Position numbers and translations under genes: made by a program | Assembly (NCBI GenBank): GCA_023853785.1 | Contig: JAJIRX010000984.1 | Location: 1 to 12,388 of the forward strand | Origin: Psilocybe azurescens | Lineage: Eukaryota > Basidiomycota > Agaricomycetes > Agaricales > Agrocybaceae | Direction: 5' to 3' | DNA: 12,388 nucleotides | Shown here: positions 1-8,765 of the stretch, one piece after another | Position numbering within the stretch: the first letter of the stretch is position 1 | Layout of the letters: each line of letters begins with the position of its first letter | The notes under the pieces: generated by a model | The model's input: only the letters and a program-made list of their open reading frames with translations | Databases searched by the model: none | Told to the model about the DNA's origin: nothing

Positions 1-1299
1 CATAGAAAGGAGGGTGTTCCTCCTGGAGTAATTCAGTACTCTAGCCTTGCTCATGGCACATATACAGAAATATATTATCTAGAATTAATCTAATAAAATT
101 TATAAACTGATTTGAGACATTTTGGCCATAGAGATACAGAACATGTCTAGATAGAAGAATAGACCTGGAGGATGGTAGGCATTCCTATGAGGCTGCTTGC
201 TAAGCTATGGCTAAGAACAATCAAGTATTTGATCTTTCCCTAACAGTATTTATTCATTTTAAAAGCTAAAAATGCGGCCGCTTCAAAACAGGAATACAAT
301 GATTTGAAGCTGGCTGGATAGATGCTTATCATGAGTCATAAACACAGTAATGGAGGTAAAATAAAATGAAGAGAATGCTTTCATTTCATTTAATAGGATA
401 TATATCACAATATAGCTATTAAATAGCTAGAAACAAGTATCTAATCGTCTAAATAAAGTGAGAAGAACTAGGTATTCAAAAGCATGTATTTCTCACCTAG
501 CTCCACTAATATCGATTCATAAAATTGACATAAATGTAGATATGTAGCCTTTAACAATAGAAATAAGATAAAAAAAAACCCGAAAGGAATTCATGCAAGA
601 GGTGAGGAGATATTGAGAAAATAGCGTTAATAAAAGGACACATTGATGATGTCAAGATATACACTTAAATAGAAGTCAGTAAGCTTCCATCAATTTCGAT
701 GATTTTGGGACCTTTTCGCTATATCTTTTTATCACTTGCATGAATTCCTTTCCGGGTTTTATCTTATTTCTATTGTTAAAGGCTACATATCTACATTTAT
801 CAATTTTATGACGATATTAGTGGAGCTAGGTAATGATTTTTTGAATACCTAGTTCTTCTCACTATTTAGACGCATTAGATACTGTTTCTAGCCATTTAAT
901 AGCTATATTGTGATATATTATATCCTATTAAATGAAATGAAAGCATTCTCTTCATTTTATTTTACCTCCATTACTGTGTTTATGACCCCATGATAAGCAC
1001 TATCCAGCCAGCTTCAAATCATTGTATTCCTGTTGAAGCTTAAATGAATAAATACTGTTAGGAAAGATCAAATACTTGATTGCTCTAGCCATAGCTAGCA
1101 AGCAGCCTCATAGGAATGCCTATCCTCCAGGTCTATTCTCTATCTAGACATGTTCTGCTATCTCTATGGCCAAAATGTCTCTTTAAATCAGTTTATAAAT
1201 TTTATTAGATTAATTCTAGATAATATATTTCTGTATATGTGCCATGAGCAAGGCTAGGAGTACTCGGAATTACTCCAGGAGGAACACCTCCTTTCTATG
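1..1299. repeat. Giant imperfect inverted repeat (long hairpin)
   Basis: Bases 1-599 are the near reverse complement of 735-1299, around a loop of about 135 bp (600-734) that is only weakly self-complementary. The outer end CATAGAAAGGAGG at position 1 pairs with CCTCCTTTCTATG ending at 1299, and the inner end GGAATTCATGCAAG (to 599) pairs with CTTGCATGAATTCC (from 735). Arms differ mainly by one- to four-base indels, for example GGAGGG against GGAGG near the tip and a run of nine A against four A near the loop, plus a block of about 15 bp at 267-282 present only in the left arm. No coding frame is visible in it. It could be a foldback or palindromic non-autonomous element; a transcript would form long double-stranded RNA. 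Because the left arm begins at the first base of the window, its outer limit and any target duplication cannot be seen. Confidence 0.9.
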
Positions 1300-1825
1300 C
1301 CTAAATAGGGTGCCAGAGCACAATAAACACATTTATTACTTGATATACACATAGGAAAGTATGGGAATACCAAAAGGCAAGAAAAATTGAAAGGGGACAC
1401 CAAAATATTCATGCTCACTGTGTCCAACAGCGAGCACAAGGCAGCGGAACAGTGCCCAAAGTTGCCATCAACAGCCGACATACCATTTCTGGTATGATGA
1501 CATCGTGGCACCATGTCCGGCATGTCGGTAAGCGGGCGGGGACAGTGGTCGGTATCCTCGGGGATAACACGCCGAGAACCTCTGCACAAGTCAGAGAGAT
1601 ATTGACAGACATTCTTGGCGAGCAAGAGAAATCAGCAAAAAGCAGGCTAAATAGGCGGCACGTGAGTATCGGATCCTGCCAGCTAAGTAGCTCCGAACAG
1701 TGGGAATATTAGGTGCCAAGTGTTTGGCAAACGGAAGAGAAACAAACAATGTACCAATATAAGTTACATAACATAAGTATTTTAGACAGTGGGGAGCCTT
1801 TCTGTTTCACAGCAAGGCCATGCAT
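1300..1825. other. Unassigned stretch with a GC-richer patch
   Basis: Between the hairpin and the satellite lies about 0.5 kb with no recognised gene. Bases about 1440-1690 are visibly richer in G and C than the surroundings and hold overlapping open frames on both strands (for example an 86-codon plus frame at 1452-1712), but none shows a recognisable motif and the two strands look equally plausible. The short string CTAAATAGG occurs both at about 1301 and at about 1647, bracketing the patch in direct orientation; this may be chance. A remnant of an old gene or element is possible but not supported. Confidence 0.4.
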
Positions 1826-1829
1826 AAAT

Positions 1830-1909
1830 TTAGTACTAGACTGATTGAATAGTCAGCTTTGCTCACACCGCATCATCAGCACCTAGTTATCTATTTTGCC
1901 ACATCAAGC
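1830..1909. repeat. Displaced partial unit of the 175-bp tandem repeat
   Basis: This stretch aligns with part of the satellite unit seen from 3477 on: it has the blocks GACTGATTGAATAGTCAG, GCATCATCAGCACC and GCCACATCAAGC in the same order and spacing as the units downstream. It breaks off at 1909, exactly where the inserted hAT-like element begins, and the unit resumes at 3477. Sequence upstream (about 1740-1830) may be a more decayed unit, but the match there is too weak to claim. Confidence 0.85.
1902..1909. repeat. Left target-site duplication (8 bp)
   Basis: The octamer CATCAAGC immediately precedes the left terminus TAGTGCTGCC and recurs without change at 3477-3484 right after the right terminus. 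Eight bases is the standard duplication length for hAT transposons. Confidence 0.9.
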
Positions 1910-1936
1910 TAGTGCTGCCGCCACAGCGCAGCCGAT
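1910..1936 (+). repeat. Left terminal inverted repeat of the 1567-bp element
   Basis: TAGTGCTGCCGC followed by CACAGCGCAGCCGAT. It matches the reverse complement of the right end apart from one C/T change in the first dozen bases, one extra C, one further C/T change and the insertion present in the right end. Confidence 0.85.
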
Positions 1937-3434
1937 GTGAGGTGACTGTGACTTCACTGTGAGATTTGGAACTCAGACACTTCACAGCTCAACAAAGTGG
2001 GTGTGAAGTGCTGTGCAGTTCATCGCCGGTTCCATCAATCCAATTTCGCGTGACCCTTTCTCTACTCTTAACTCTTACTATCCCATTCCAGGAGTTTGAT
2101 CATTTTTCGAGTATCTGGCGTATTACTTCACAACTACTCACCTCCTATCCTCAAACTTCACCAAAAGATGTGGATTTTTGTCTTATACTTGAATATCAAC
2201 TTTTTCCAAATAAAATTAACATGGGGTGGAAGCGGAGCATTTCCGGTGCTAAAAAGTCGAAAATTCCAGGATATTGAACACCTCGTAACAGATAGTCACA
2301 TCAAAATGTTCATATTCCGCATGTCGGCAAAGTCAGCGCAGCAGTGGGTTTCATGATCAAGAGGTTTCAGTGTTCTTGGCCATTTGGGCGGCGCTTTAAA
2401 ACCATCACGTCTGTCACTCTTCAAGGACATAGAAATGCCCTTTCATGACTTTGCATTCAGAGGAATGCTTCTACAAGTCCAGAATTTTTCACCGTTAATG
2501 GCCTGCTATTTATGAATAATTCTCCAAATTTTGAGGGTAAAGGGAATGCCTGATCTGGCCCGATCTGGGAAACAATCTTCGTACTTTGGGCAATTTAATC
2601 ACCATTTCTCAGTTTGACCACATTGGCGGTTTCAATGTCCCAATTTTTTTTCATATCCTTAATGGCGGAGCCCATTTGTATACATGTGCCAATTTCCATG
2701 AGGGTAGAGTAAGAAATGACAGAGATAATCGAGGTGTTCAAACTCCTGGAATGATCAAACTCTGGAATGGGATAGTAATGGTCATTGTTTCTAAAAATAA
2801 ATGGCCTTTGATGCTGCTAAACCTTTCGGAGATTGGCACAGGAGGCAACTAGGAAGTTCGAGCACTTGCTACGATGTTCGACAAATGTTTGACCCCTTGC
2901 TCATTGGCAACTACATAACATTGTTGACTGGATTAGATGTATTTTACCCTCTGAGCATTATTATATATGAACTTGTCTTTTGATCGAGTAAAGAGATGAT
3001 CAAGAAACAATGTGCTATGGCACTGGAATTAAGCTGGAATGGCCTCTCCCCAAAATTCTATGGAAATTTTCTTTTCAGTTATTGACAGGACTGTCTGAGT
3101 TTGATGGAGGGTGCTACCTTCAGGCCAAGATTTACTGGCTGCAAAATATTTATAAGCCTCGACTGCGGAAGCAGCCAGCAAAGTACGAGACTTATTGGAC
3201 TTGAAGCAAGCTGGCAACTTGGACTTTTGGAGGGGAAGGATTAGTGAACTGACTGAACTGTTGACTACAGAGCTTTTTAACATTGATTAGAAATTGGTGG
3301 GGGTAGGTACTGTACATAACTGAGACATAATCAAGTACCACTGGCTCGCAAAGCTGCTGAGTGACGTCAGTGGTCACTTCACAGCACCTCACAGCAGACT
3401 GTGATCACTGTGCAGCGTGTCACAGTCCATCAAA

Positions 3435-3476
3435 ATCGGCTGCACTGTCACTTTGCTGCACTGTGCGGCAACACTA
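3435..3476 (-). repeat. Right terminal inverted repeat of the 1567-bp element
   Basis: Read on the minus strand it begins TAGTGTTGCCGCACAGTGC and ends in GCAGCCGAT. It is longer than the left repeat because of an inserted AAAGTGACAGTGCAG-like segment. Confidence 0.83.
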
Positions 3477-3484
3477 CATCAAGC
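3477..3484. repeat. Right target-site duplication (8 bp)
   Basis: CATCAAGC, identical to 1902-1909. Removing the element plus one copy restores a normal satellite unit (GCCACATCAAGC running into CCAGGCTGA), matching intact units such as the one near 3820. Confidence 0.9.
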
Positions 3485-4885
3485 CCAGGCTGAATCAACT
3501 ACCAAGTGTAAATTATATGTATACTACACTGTTGTACAATTATTTCCATTACTTAATTTCCTTCAGTTATAGAAATATTCTGTATTCTGACTGAATAAAT
3601 GGTCAGTTTTGTTTGCACTGCATCATTTGCACTGGTTCATTTGATCGGCCACAACAGGCCCAAGTTGATGCAACTGCCGAGTATAAACTAAATGTATACT
3701 GCACTTCTGTACAGCTATTCCCATTTTTAGTTTGCTTCAGTTATAGAAATATTCAATATTCTGATTGAATAAGTAGTCAGATTTGTCTGCATTGCATCAT
3801 CGGCACCGGTTTATATCATCGGCCACATCAGGCCCGAGCTGATGCAACTGCCGAGTATTAATTAAATGTATACTGCACTGCTGTACAATTATTCCCATTA
3901 TGTGATTTCCTTCAGTTATAGAAATATTCAGTATTCCGAGTGAATAAATGCTTAGTTTTGTCTGCACTGCATCATCGGCACCGGTTCATTTAATCGGCCA
4001 TGTCAGGCCCGAGTTGATGCAACTGCCGAGTATAAACAAAATCTACACTGCACTGCTATACAATTATTCCCATTATTTAATTGCCTTCCATTATAGAAAT
4101 ATTCAGTGTTCCGACTAAATAAATGGTCAGTTTGTCTGCATTGCATCATCGGCACTGGTTCATTTAATCGGCCATGTCGGGCCCGAGCTGATGTAACTGC
4201 CGAGTATCAATTATATGTATACTGCACTTCTGTACAGCTACTCCCATTTTCTAATTTACTTCAATTATAGAAATATTCAGTAGTCCAACTGAATAAGTAG
4301 TCAGTTTTGTCTGCATTGCATCATTGGCACTGGTTCATTTAATCAGCCACATCGGGCCCGAGCTGATGCAACTGCCGAGTATTAATTAAATGTATACTGC
4401 ACTTCTGTACCATTATTCCCATTATTTAATATCTTTCAGTTATAGAAATATTCAGTGTTCCGACTGAATAAATGCTCAGTTTTGTCTGCACTGCACCATC
4501 GGCACCTGTTCATTTAATCGGCCACATCGGGCCCGAGCTAATGCAGCTGCCGAGAATAAACTAAATGTATACTGCACTTCTGTACAATTATTTCCATTAT
4601 TTGATTTGCTTCAGTTATAGAAATATTCAGTATTCTGACTGAATAAATTGTCAGTTCTGTCTGCATTGCATCATTGGCACCAGTTTATTTAATCGGCCAC
4701 ATCAGGCCCGAGCTGATACAACTGCTAAGCATAAATTAACATTACACAGCTGTACCATTTTTCCAATCATTAAATTCCATTTAATTATGCAAATATACTG
4801 TATTTTGAGTTATTGAACAGTTGGATTTGCATGAACTGCTACATCGGCATCGGGTATTTGACCAGCCATCTCGGGCTGCACCCAG
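3477..4885. repeat. Tandem array of a 175-bp satellite unit, about 8 copies
   Basis: A fixed landmark (TTCAGTTATAGAAATATT or close variants) occurs at about 3562, 3736, 3911, 4086, 4260, 4435, 4610 and 4780, so the period is 174-175 bp, with the last step shorter (about 170). Each unit also carries GCATCATCGGCACCGG, a TCGGGCCCGAGCTGATG-like block and a TGTATACTGCAC block. Copies are diverged by point changes. The last unit degrades after about 4850. Two short dyads recur in the units: CATCAG-N7-CTGATG and TTCAGT-N6-ACTGAA. Unit length is close to one nucleosome repeat, as in many satellites, but eight copies alone do not show a centromeric or other role. No coding frame spans the array. Confidence 0.93.
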
Positions 4886-5408
4886 TCCGTGGTATGCTAA
4901 CTGGAGGCTCATGCAGGCAGTCCCACAGCATTTGTAATTAATTCCACCACCCTAAAATGTATGCAGCTCCCATAGAATTCATTGGCCCCGTGTCACACAG
5001 ATACATTGTGTGTGTTCTATGGACCATGTCACTTGCCACAATGTAGCTGCCCTATGTGGCTGATAAGCATACAGTATGCGTTACGCTACGCAGAGCTCAA
5101 TACCCGCCTCTCATCACCTCACCTGCTTTCGATATTCGAGGAGTCTCGACTCTCGAGGTGACTCAGGCAACCATATGTGTAACTGCTGGAGGAGCACTGC
5201 AATTTTTCTTCATACTTGAAGTTACATCTACTCTTTTATACATACTGCACCAGCACGTTCTAAGTATGCAAGCACGACCTAGCGCACACCCAACTTGTGC
5301 TACTATCAACGCTCATACCCTTGACTGAAACGTCGAGCATCCGTCAAAAGCTACCATCCACTTCTCTCATCAGAGTGCCTTGTCTTGGCTGAAGTCAATC
5401 ATTTTTAA
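4886..5408. other. Unassigned intergenic stretch
   Basis: No gene is recognised. A 90-codon plus frame at 5056-5328 has no familiar motif. A small dyad, GCATAC-A-GTATGC, sits at about 5067-5079. The stretch separates the satellite from the 3' end of the minus-strand gene, whose stop codon is at 5409-5411. Confidence 0.4.
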
Positions 5409-7156
5409 TTATAACTTGCCTTCATCCGTTGTATAGGCATCATCCGTATAAGATGTGTACCAACAAAAACTGATATCACCCTGCAATATTCTCCTAGATT
5501 CCCGAGTCCTGAGCTCCGACAGCCAGTCTTTTAATGAGTCAAGCTCTGGGGATGAAAGGGAAGAGCGGTCATATTTCTGTATGATAAAAATGAGTACAAT
5601 AAAAATTGTGGAGTTACCCTTCTAACATACCTTCAAGAAATCTATAGCTAGAGAGCAGAACCCAAACGGCGGTCTCCATTGAAGGCGAGGATGTATCTTG
5701 GGATACAGGTAATGCAGTGCACGTACCGCATTCAAGTTATGCTGTGTTGGAATCGCATAAGGCAGACACTTGATAAACGGTAGAAAACATTTCTTTGTAA
5801 TCAGTTTCCAGTCTTGTTCGAAATCGGCGTTCAGCGCAGCATATTGATTTTTACAAGCGCGGTGAGAAGGAATGAGGATAGATGAGGATACCAGTCGTAA
5901 AGGCTGATGACTGAACTTCTCTCTCTGTCAAACACTTGCTCGTGGAACTCAGTTATCCATAAGTGAAAGTCGAGAGCATGGAAATCAGCAATCGGAAGCT
6001 CCCATTGATTCAGATCTCTCTCCTCAACAATGGAGTAGGGTTCGTCATGGGGTGGAGGTGTTATATGTAATGATACAGACGGAATTTCGTCTCTATCACT
6101 GATCATCCAAAGATTAGAGTAATAGGGGTGTGTGAAGTATCGCAAGTAGCCGATTTTGAATATTCGTTTGGCAACGGATAACATTTTTTGAGGAAGGTGA
6201 ATATCGTGATCTTTGATAATGTCTTTTCTGGGTTCTGTCTGGTATTTGGATGGCAGCGGTAAATCAGTGACCGTAATATGATGATATTGGCACTCACAAG
6301 CTGCCTGTTAAACCAGCCCAATGCTCCCAATACCAAATCGATGGAGTATCTTTGGCGGCATAAACGATCCCAGAACGATCTATCCATTATGATATTGAAT
6401 ATTTCCATTTTCTTTGGATCTTCAAAGTATTCTTTGGAGTGTATGTCTGCAACTTGACTGTATCGTAGAAGTAATTGGCCATATCTATGAGCGGGTATCC
6501 CCGTTGAAAAAACCATTAGTCATTGCTGTGGAGTACCCTGTTGAAGATCTGGGCACTGAAACAGACTATACGATGGTTCCATGTTGTGATATGTTGATTT
6601 TCCTCACAATGGCCATGGAAATTATGTGGGATGCTCGAAAAGACTGGACCTATAGTCTTTATAATCCCTGAATAGCCTCTTTCACCGCAGGAGAAATTAA
6701 GGTATATCAAGTCAGAGAGGTGTTGTAGATCAGATATAATGGTATCCAGACCTATATTCGTTAATTCCGACATCTCGATGCTATACTCTGAGGAAGATTG
6801 AAGGTTGTGTAAAGCCAAGTATCCCAAGGTTGCTGAGTTTTCGGGCAATCGGTCCACTATCTGCTTCGCTGAATTTTTTGAGCAATGGTGAGAATGTCTA
6901 TGAGAGACTGGGCTTGAAATTGGTGCATTTCATGCTAATCTGGATCAGAGGCCAATATATGTTTCAGCATGGCAACAACATCCACGACAGCGCTTGTAAA
7001 CCAGTACACGTGACTTGCTTGGGCGACATGCAAAGGATTTAGAGCAAAGGTCGCGTGAAGGCTTTTGCAAAGTTCCTTTAATGGTTCAACAATGGCATAG
7101 CGTCCGAACCACTGAAGATGATAGGAAGTGTCCTGGGAAGGACTTGTCCTTTTCTT
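5409..7156 (-). CDS. Four-exon gene of unknown family, frame-disrupted as read
   Basis: Exons on the minus strand: about 7156-6608, 6555-6298, 6238-5631 and 5576-5409. Introns are 6607-6556 (GTGAGG...CAG), 6297-6239 (GTGAGT...CAG) and 5630-5577 (GTATGT...CAG), 52-59 bp, and phases 1, 0, 0 agree across all junctions. About 540 residues are coded. The N-terminal half is leucine- and alanine-rich and looks helical (VVDVVAMLKHILASDPD; DTIISDLQHLSDLIYLNF). The C-terminal half is rich in W, Y, F and H (WITEFHEQVFDRE; SLYDWYPHLSSFLL) and ends in DAYTTDEGKL. I recognise no domain, signal peptide or membrane segment. The frame requires single-base length changes in runs at 6874-6879, 6507-6512 and 5848-5852, and there is an in-frame TAG at 6935-6937. 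The start codon is not found: the open frame begins after a TAA at 7157-7159, and a further shift near 7145-7157 could extend it. It may be a real gene with sequence errors, or a pseudogene. Confidence 0.65.
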
Positions 7157-7219
7157 TTAGTCCTGACTGTGAGGTACAGTCAGAGTTCGTTGCTGACGAG
7201 GTGTTCAGCAAGGTGGGGG

Positions 7220-7450
7220 TCTAAGAGGTGCTTGTATATATATATATATATCCGTGACAAGGGTGAGCGGATAGCAACAAGAGAGTTTTAGACAAGACGA
7301 GCAAATTCGAACAGACGGTGGGAAGTGACAAGGACGTGAGCGAGTCGGTAAAGAGAGTTGATTTCGATGATACGAAGCGTCGTATGGTGGCGGTCAATAG
7401 TTGGTTCGTGTAAGTCTTTTTAACAGCGAGAGAGTTGTGCAAATATAAGG
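7220..7450 (-). promoter_or_regulatory. Pyrimidine-rich upstream region with TA microsatellite
   Basis: The minus strand is rich in C and T over this stretch, which is common in fungal 5' regions, and an alternating TA run of 17 bases lies at 7235-7251, just upstream of the apparent 5' end of the minus-strand gene. It could act as an AT-rich promoter element or be a simple microsatellite. A 73-codon minus frame at 7221-7442 runs through it and ends in the TA repeat, which argues against real coding. Confidence 0.35.
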
Positions 7451-8124
7451 TGTGATTACTGGAGGTCCGAAATTCAACCTTGAAACATATTACAGTAGCC
7501 TACTTAAATATGTTTTCTACTCTAAAATTTTATGTTCTTGGAATTGTCCAAGTTATTTCACAACGATCGGTTTGGGGCTTGTCCCGCTCCTGGGTGAATT
7601 ATTAGCTTGTAGGTGAGCCGCTTTCTTTTTCCCTTGTCCTTTGGGGACCATGTGGTGTCGCGGATAGGAATAGGGTTTTGGCAGTGGCCGAGAGGCCGGG
7701 AGCGATACGTTGGGATTGATATGCCCGATGTTTCTGTTTTAGGTCTTATGACGAATTTTGAGGGGTTTCTTGTAATGTGCCATCTTCCGTCCTGAGACAG
7801 ACCAAAGGTTCTACACCACCACAACCTTTTCTTAAATTCCAAGAGGATCTTACGGTAGGTTGATAGTCCTATACTGTCAGAAAATGTGTATATCAGTGTC
7901 TTTGTATATATTGCATAAACAAAATGCTAACGCGCTTACCGTGCTATAGTCCGCTTGGCCCGCTGGGACTATCGAGAAAAATATCGACTCCAAGCCTGAG
8001 AATGGCACACACAGACTCACGACCAATGGCACTCAAATCAATTGCATACTCTCCTGACCTTGATTCATCCTGGAGAAATTCCTTGAACGATAGGTGGCAG
8101 AATGAAATTGATGCCTCTACCAAT
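7451..8124. other. Unassigned stretch with weak open frames
   Basis: Two open frames merit a note but not a gene call. On the minus strand, an uninterrupted frame runs from about 7930 down to a TGA at 7558; its last 94 codons include basic stretches such as SPKDKGKRKRLTYKL, but no ATG opens it. On the plus strand, 7924-8127 codes 67 residues from an ATG with no familiar motif. Neither matches a family I can name, and they partly overlap on opposite strands. A decayed gene fragment is possible. Confidence 0.3.
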
Positions 8125-8260
8125 TAGGGACTAACACGGATTAGGCAAATCCGGTTACTACCCATGCACCGTAGTAACCGGATACTATTTTTAAGTATCC
8201 ATGGATATGTATAGGCAGAACCGCTGGATACTACGGATAATCCGCCATATTTAGACGTAG
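8125..8260. other. Palindrome-rich block, candidate left end of the large hAT element
   Basis: The block opens with TAGGGACTAACACGG at 8125, a form some hAT termini take. It contains a perfect 11-bp inverted repeat (CCGGTTACTAC at 8151-8161, GTAGTAACCGG at 8171-8181, 9-base loop) and a perfect 12-bp palindrome TATCCATGGATA at 8196-8207, followed by GGATAC and GGATAATCC motifs. Clustered short palindromes are usual in hAT subterminal regions. It lies about 1 kb upstream of the transposase start. No reverse complement of TAGGGACTAAC is found after the gene inside this window, so the terminus is a suggestion only. Confidence 0.3.
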
Positions 8261-8740
8261 TTTAAAGCTCCGACATCAATCAATCAAAAATCATGGTTTC
8301 TCCGCTGTCAGATAATAAGATAGGCGTCACTACTATCCAGCACCTTATGTAATCGTATTACTAAGCACCAAGAGCGGCCAAATCTGCGAGTCAGAATTTT
8401 GAAAAAAGTTATAAGGTCAGAATTTCATGCGGGAAGTTACTACAAAGGGGCTGGCATATCGATTTGAGCCTGTCGTACGTGTGCGAGCATGATGGGAGAT
8501 AATGTGCAATGTCCATGGTATCTTTGTTGACCCACGCCCGTTTCCGGCACCTGAAAGACCTTGATCATAGCCCGAAATAAATCTTTAATCCAATTTTTTC
8601 AATGCAAGATCGAGCTGTGTTAGACTTTTGGGGTATGGAAGTATATTATAGCTCATAAATTGTAATTTATCACCGCCCTCTGCAGCAGATTGAACCCTTA
8701 CATCGAGGCAAAGCCGCACTCCTCTGCAGTACCCCACCTG
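8261..8740. other. Non-coding stretch upstream of the promoter-like block
   Basis: No gene, repeat or RNA is recognised in this AT-rich stretch. If the hAT element does start near 8125, this would be part of its 5' untranslated region. Confidence 0.35.
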
Positions 8741-8746
8741 GAGCGT

Positions 8747-8765
8747 CACGTGATGCTTATATAAG
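8747..8765 (+). promoter_or_regulatory. CACGTG plus TATATAAG promoter-like block
   Basis: A CACGTG E-box (8747-8752, in the context GTCACGTGAT) is followed 5 bases later by TATATAAG (8758-8765). Both are on the strand of the transposase gene, about 340 bp ahead of its proposed ATG, and a long 5' leader or a further upstream exon would lie between. The spacing of E-box and TATA is unusually tight. It may drive the transposase, or it may belong to unrelated flanking sequence. Confidence 0.4.

Larger units (their letters stand above)
1910..3476. mobile_element. Non-autonomous hAT-like transposon inserted in the satellite
   Basis: The element is 1567 bp. Its ends are imperfect terminal inverted repeats: left 1910-1936 starts TAGTGCTGCCGC, and the reverse complement of the right end (3435-3476) starts TAGTGTTGCCGC; both continue to GCAGCCGAT. 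The right end carries about 15 extra bases, seemingly a local duplication of an AGTGCAGC block. CACAG/CTGTG motifs are dense in the first 120 and last 130 bases, like the subterminal binding sites of hAT elements. A perfect 8-bp duplication CATCAAGC flanks it. No transposase motif is visible and the open frames inside (up to about 100 codons) are unrecognised, so it would depend on an enzyme made elsewhere. The interior holds a diverged inverted match (about 2072-2104 against 2753-2785). Assignment to hAT rests on TIR form and duplication length, not on a protein. Confidence 0.87.

Noticed and set aside
1..1299. Hairpin dismissed as a pure read-foldback artefact
   Set aside because: A simple foldback would have little or no loop, while here about 135 bp of mostly unpaired sequence separates the arms. 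The artefact idea is kept only as an alternative to test.
1452..1712. 86-codon plus-strand frame as a gene
   Set aside because: No motif, no supporting intron structure, and an overlapping minus frame of equal quality in a GC-richer patch where stop codons are rare by chance.
1966..3283. Several 60-100 codon frames inside the 1567-bp element as captured genes
   Set aside because: They overlap on different strands, have no recognisable motif and show no intron pattern that joins them.
3477..4885. CRISPR-like array
   Set aside because: The whole 175-bp unit repeats head to tail with no unique spacers, and the host looks eukaryotic.
6414..7224. Plus-strand frames opposite the minus-strand gene
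   Set aside because: They lie across introns and exons of the minus-strand gene, whose splice phases are consistent, and they show no motif.
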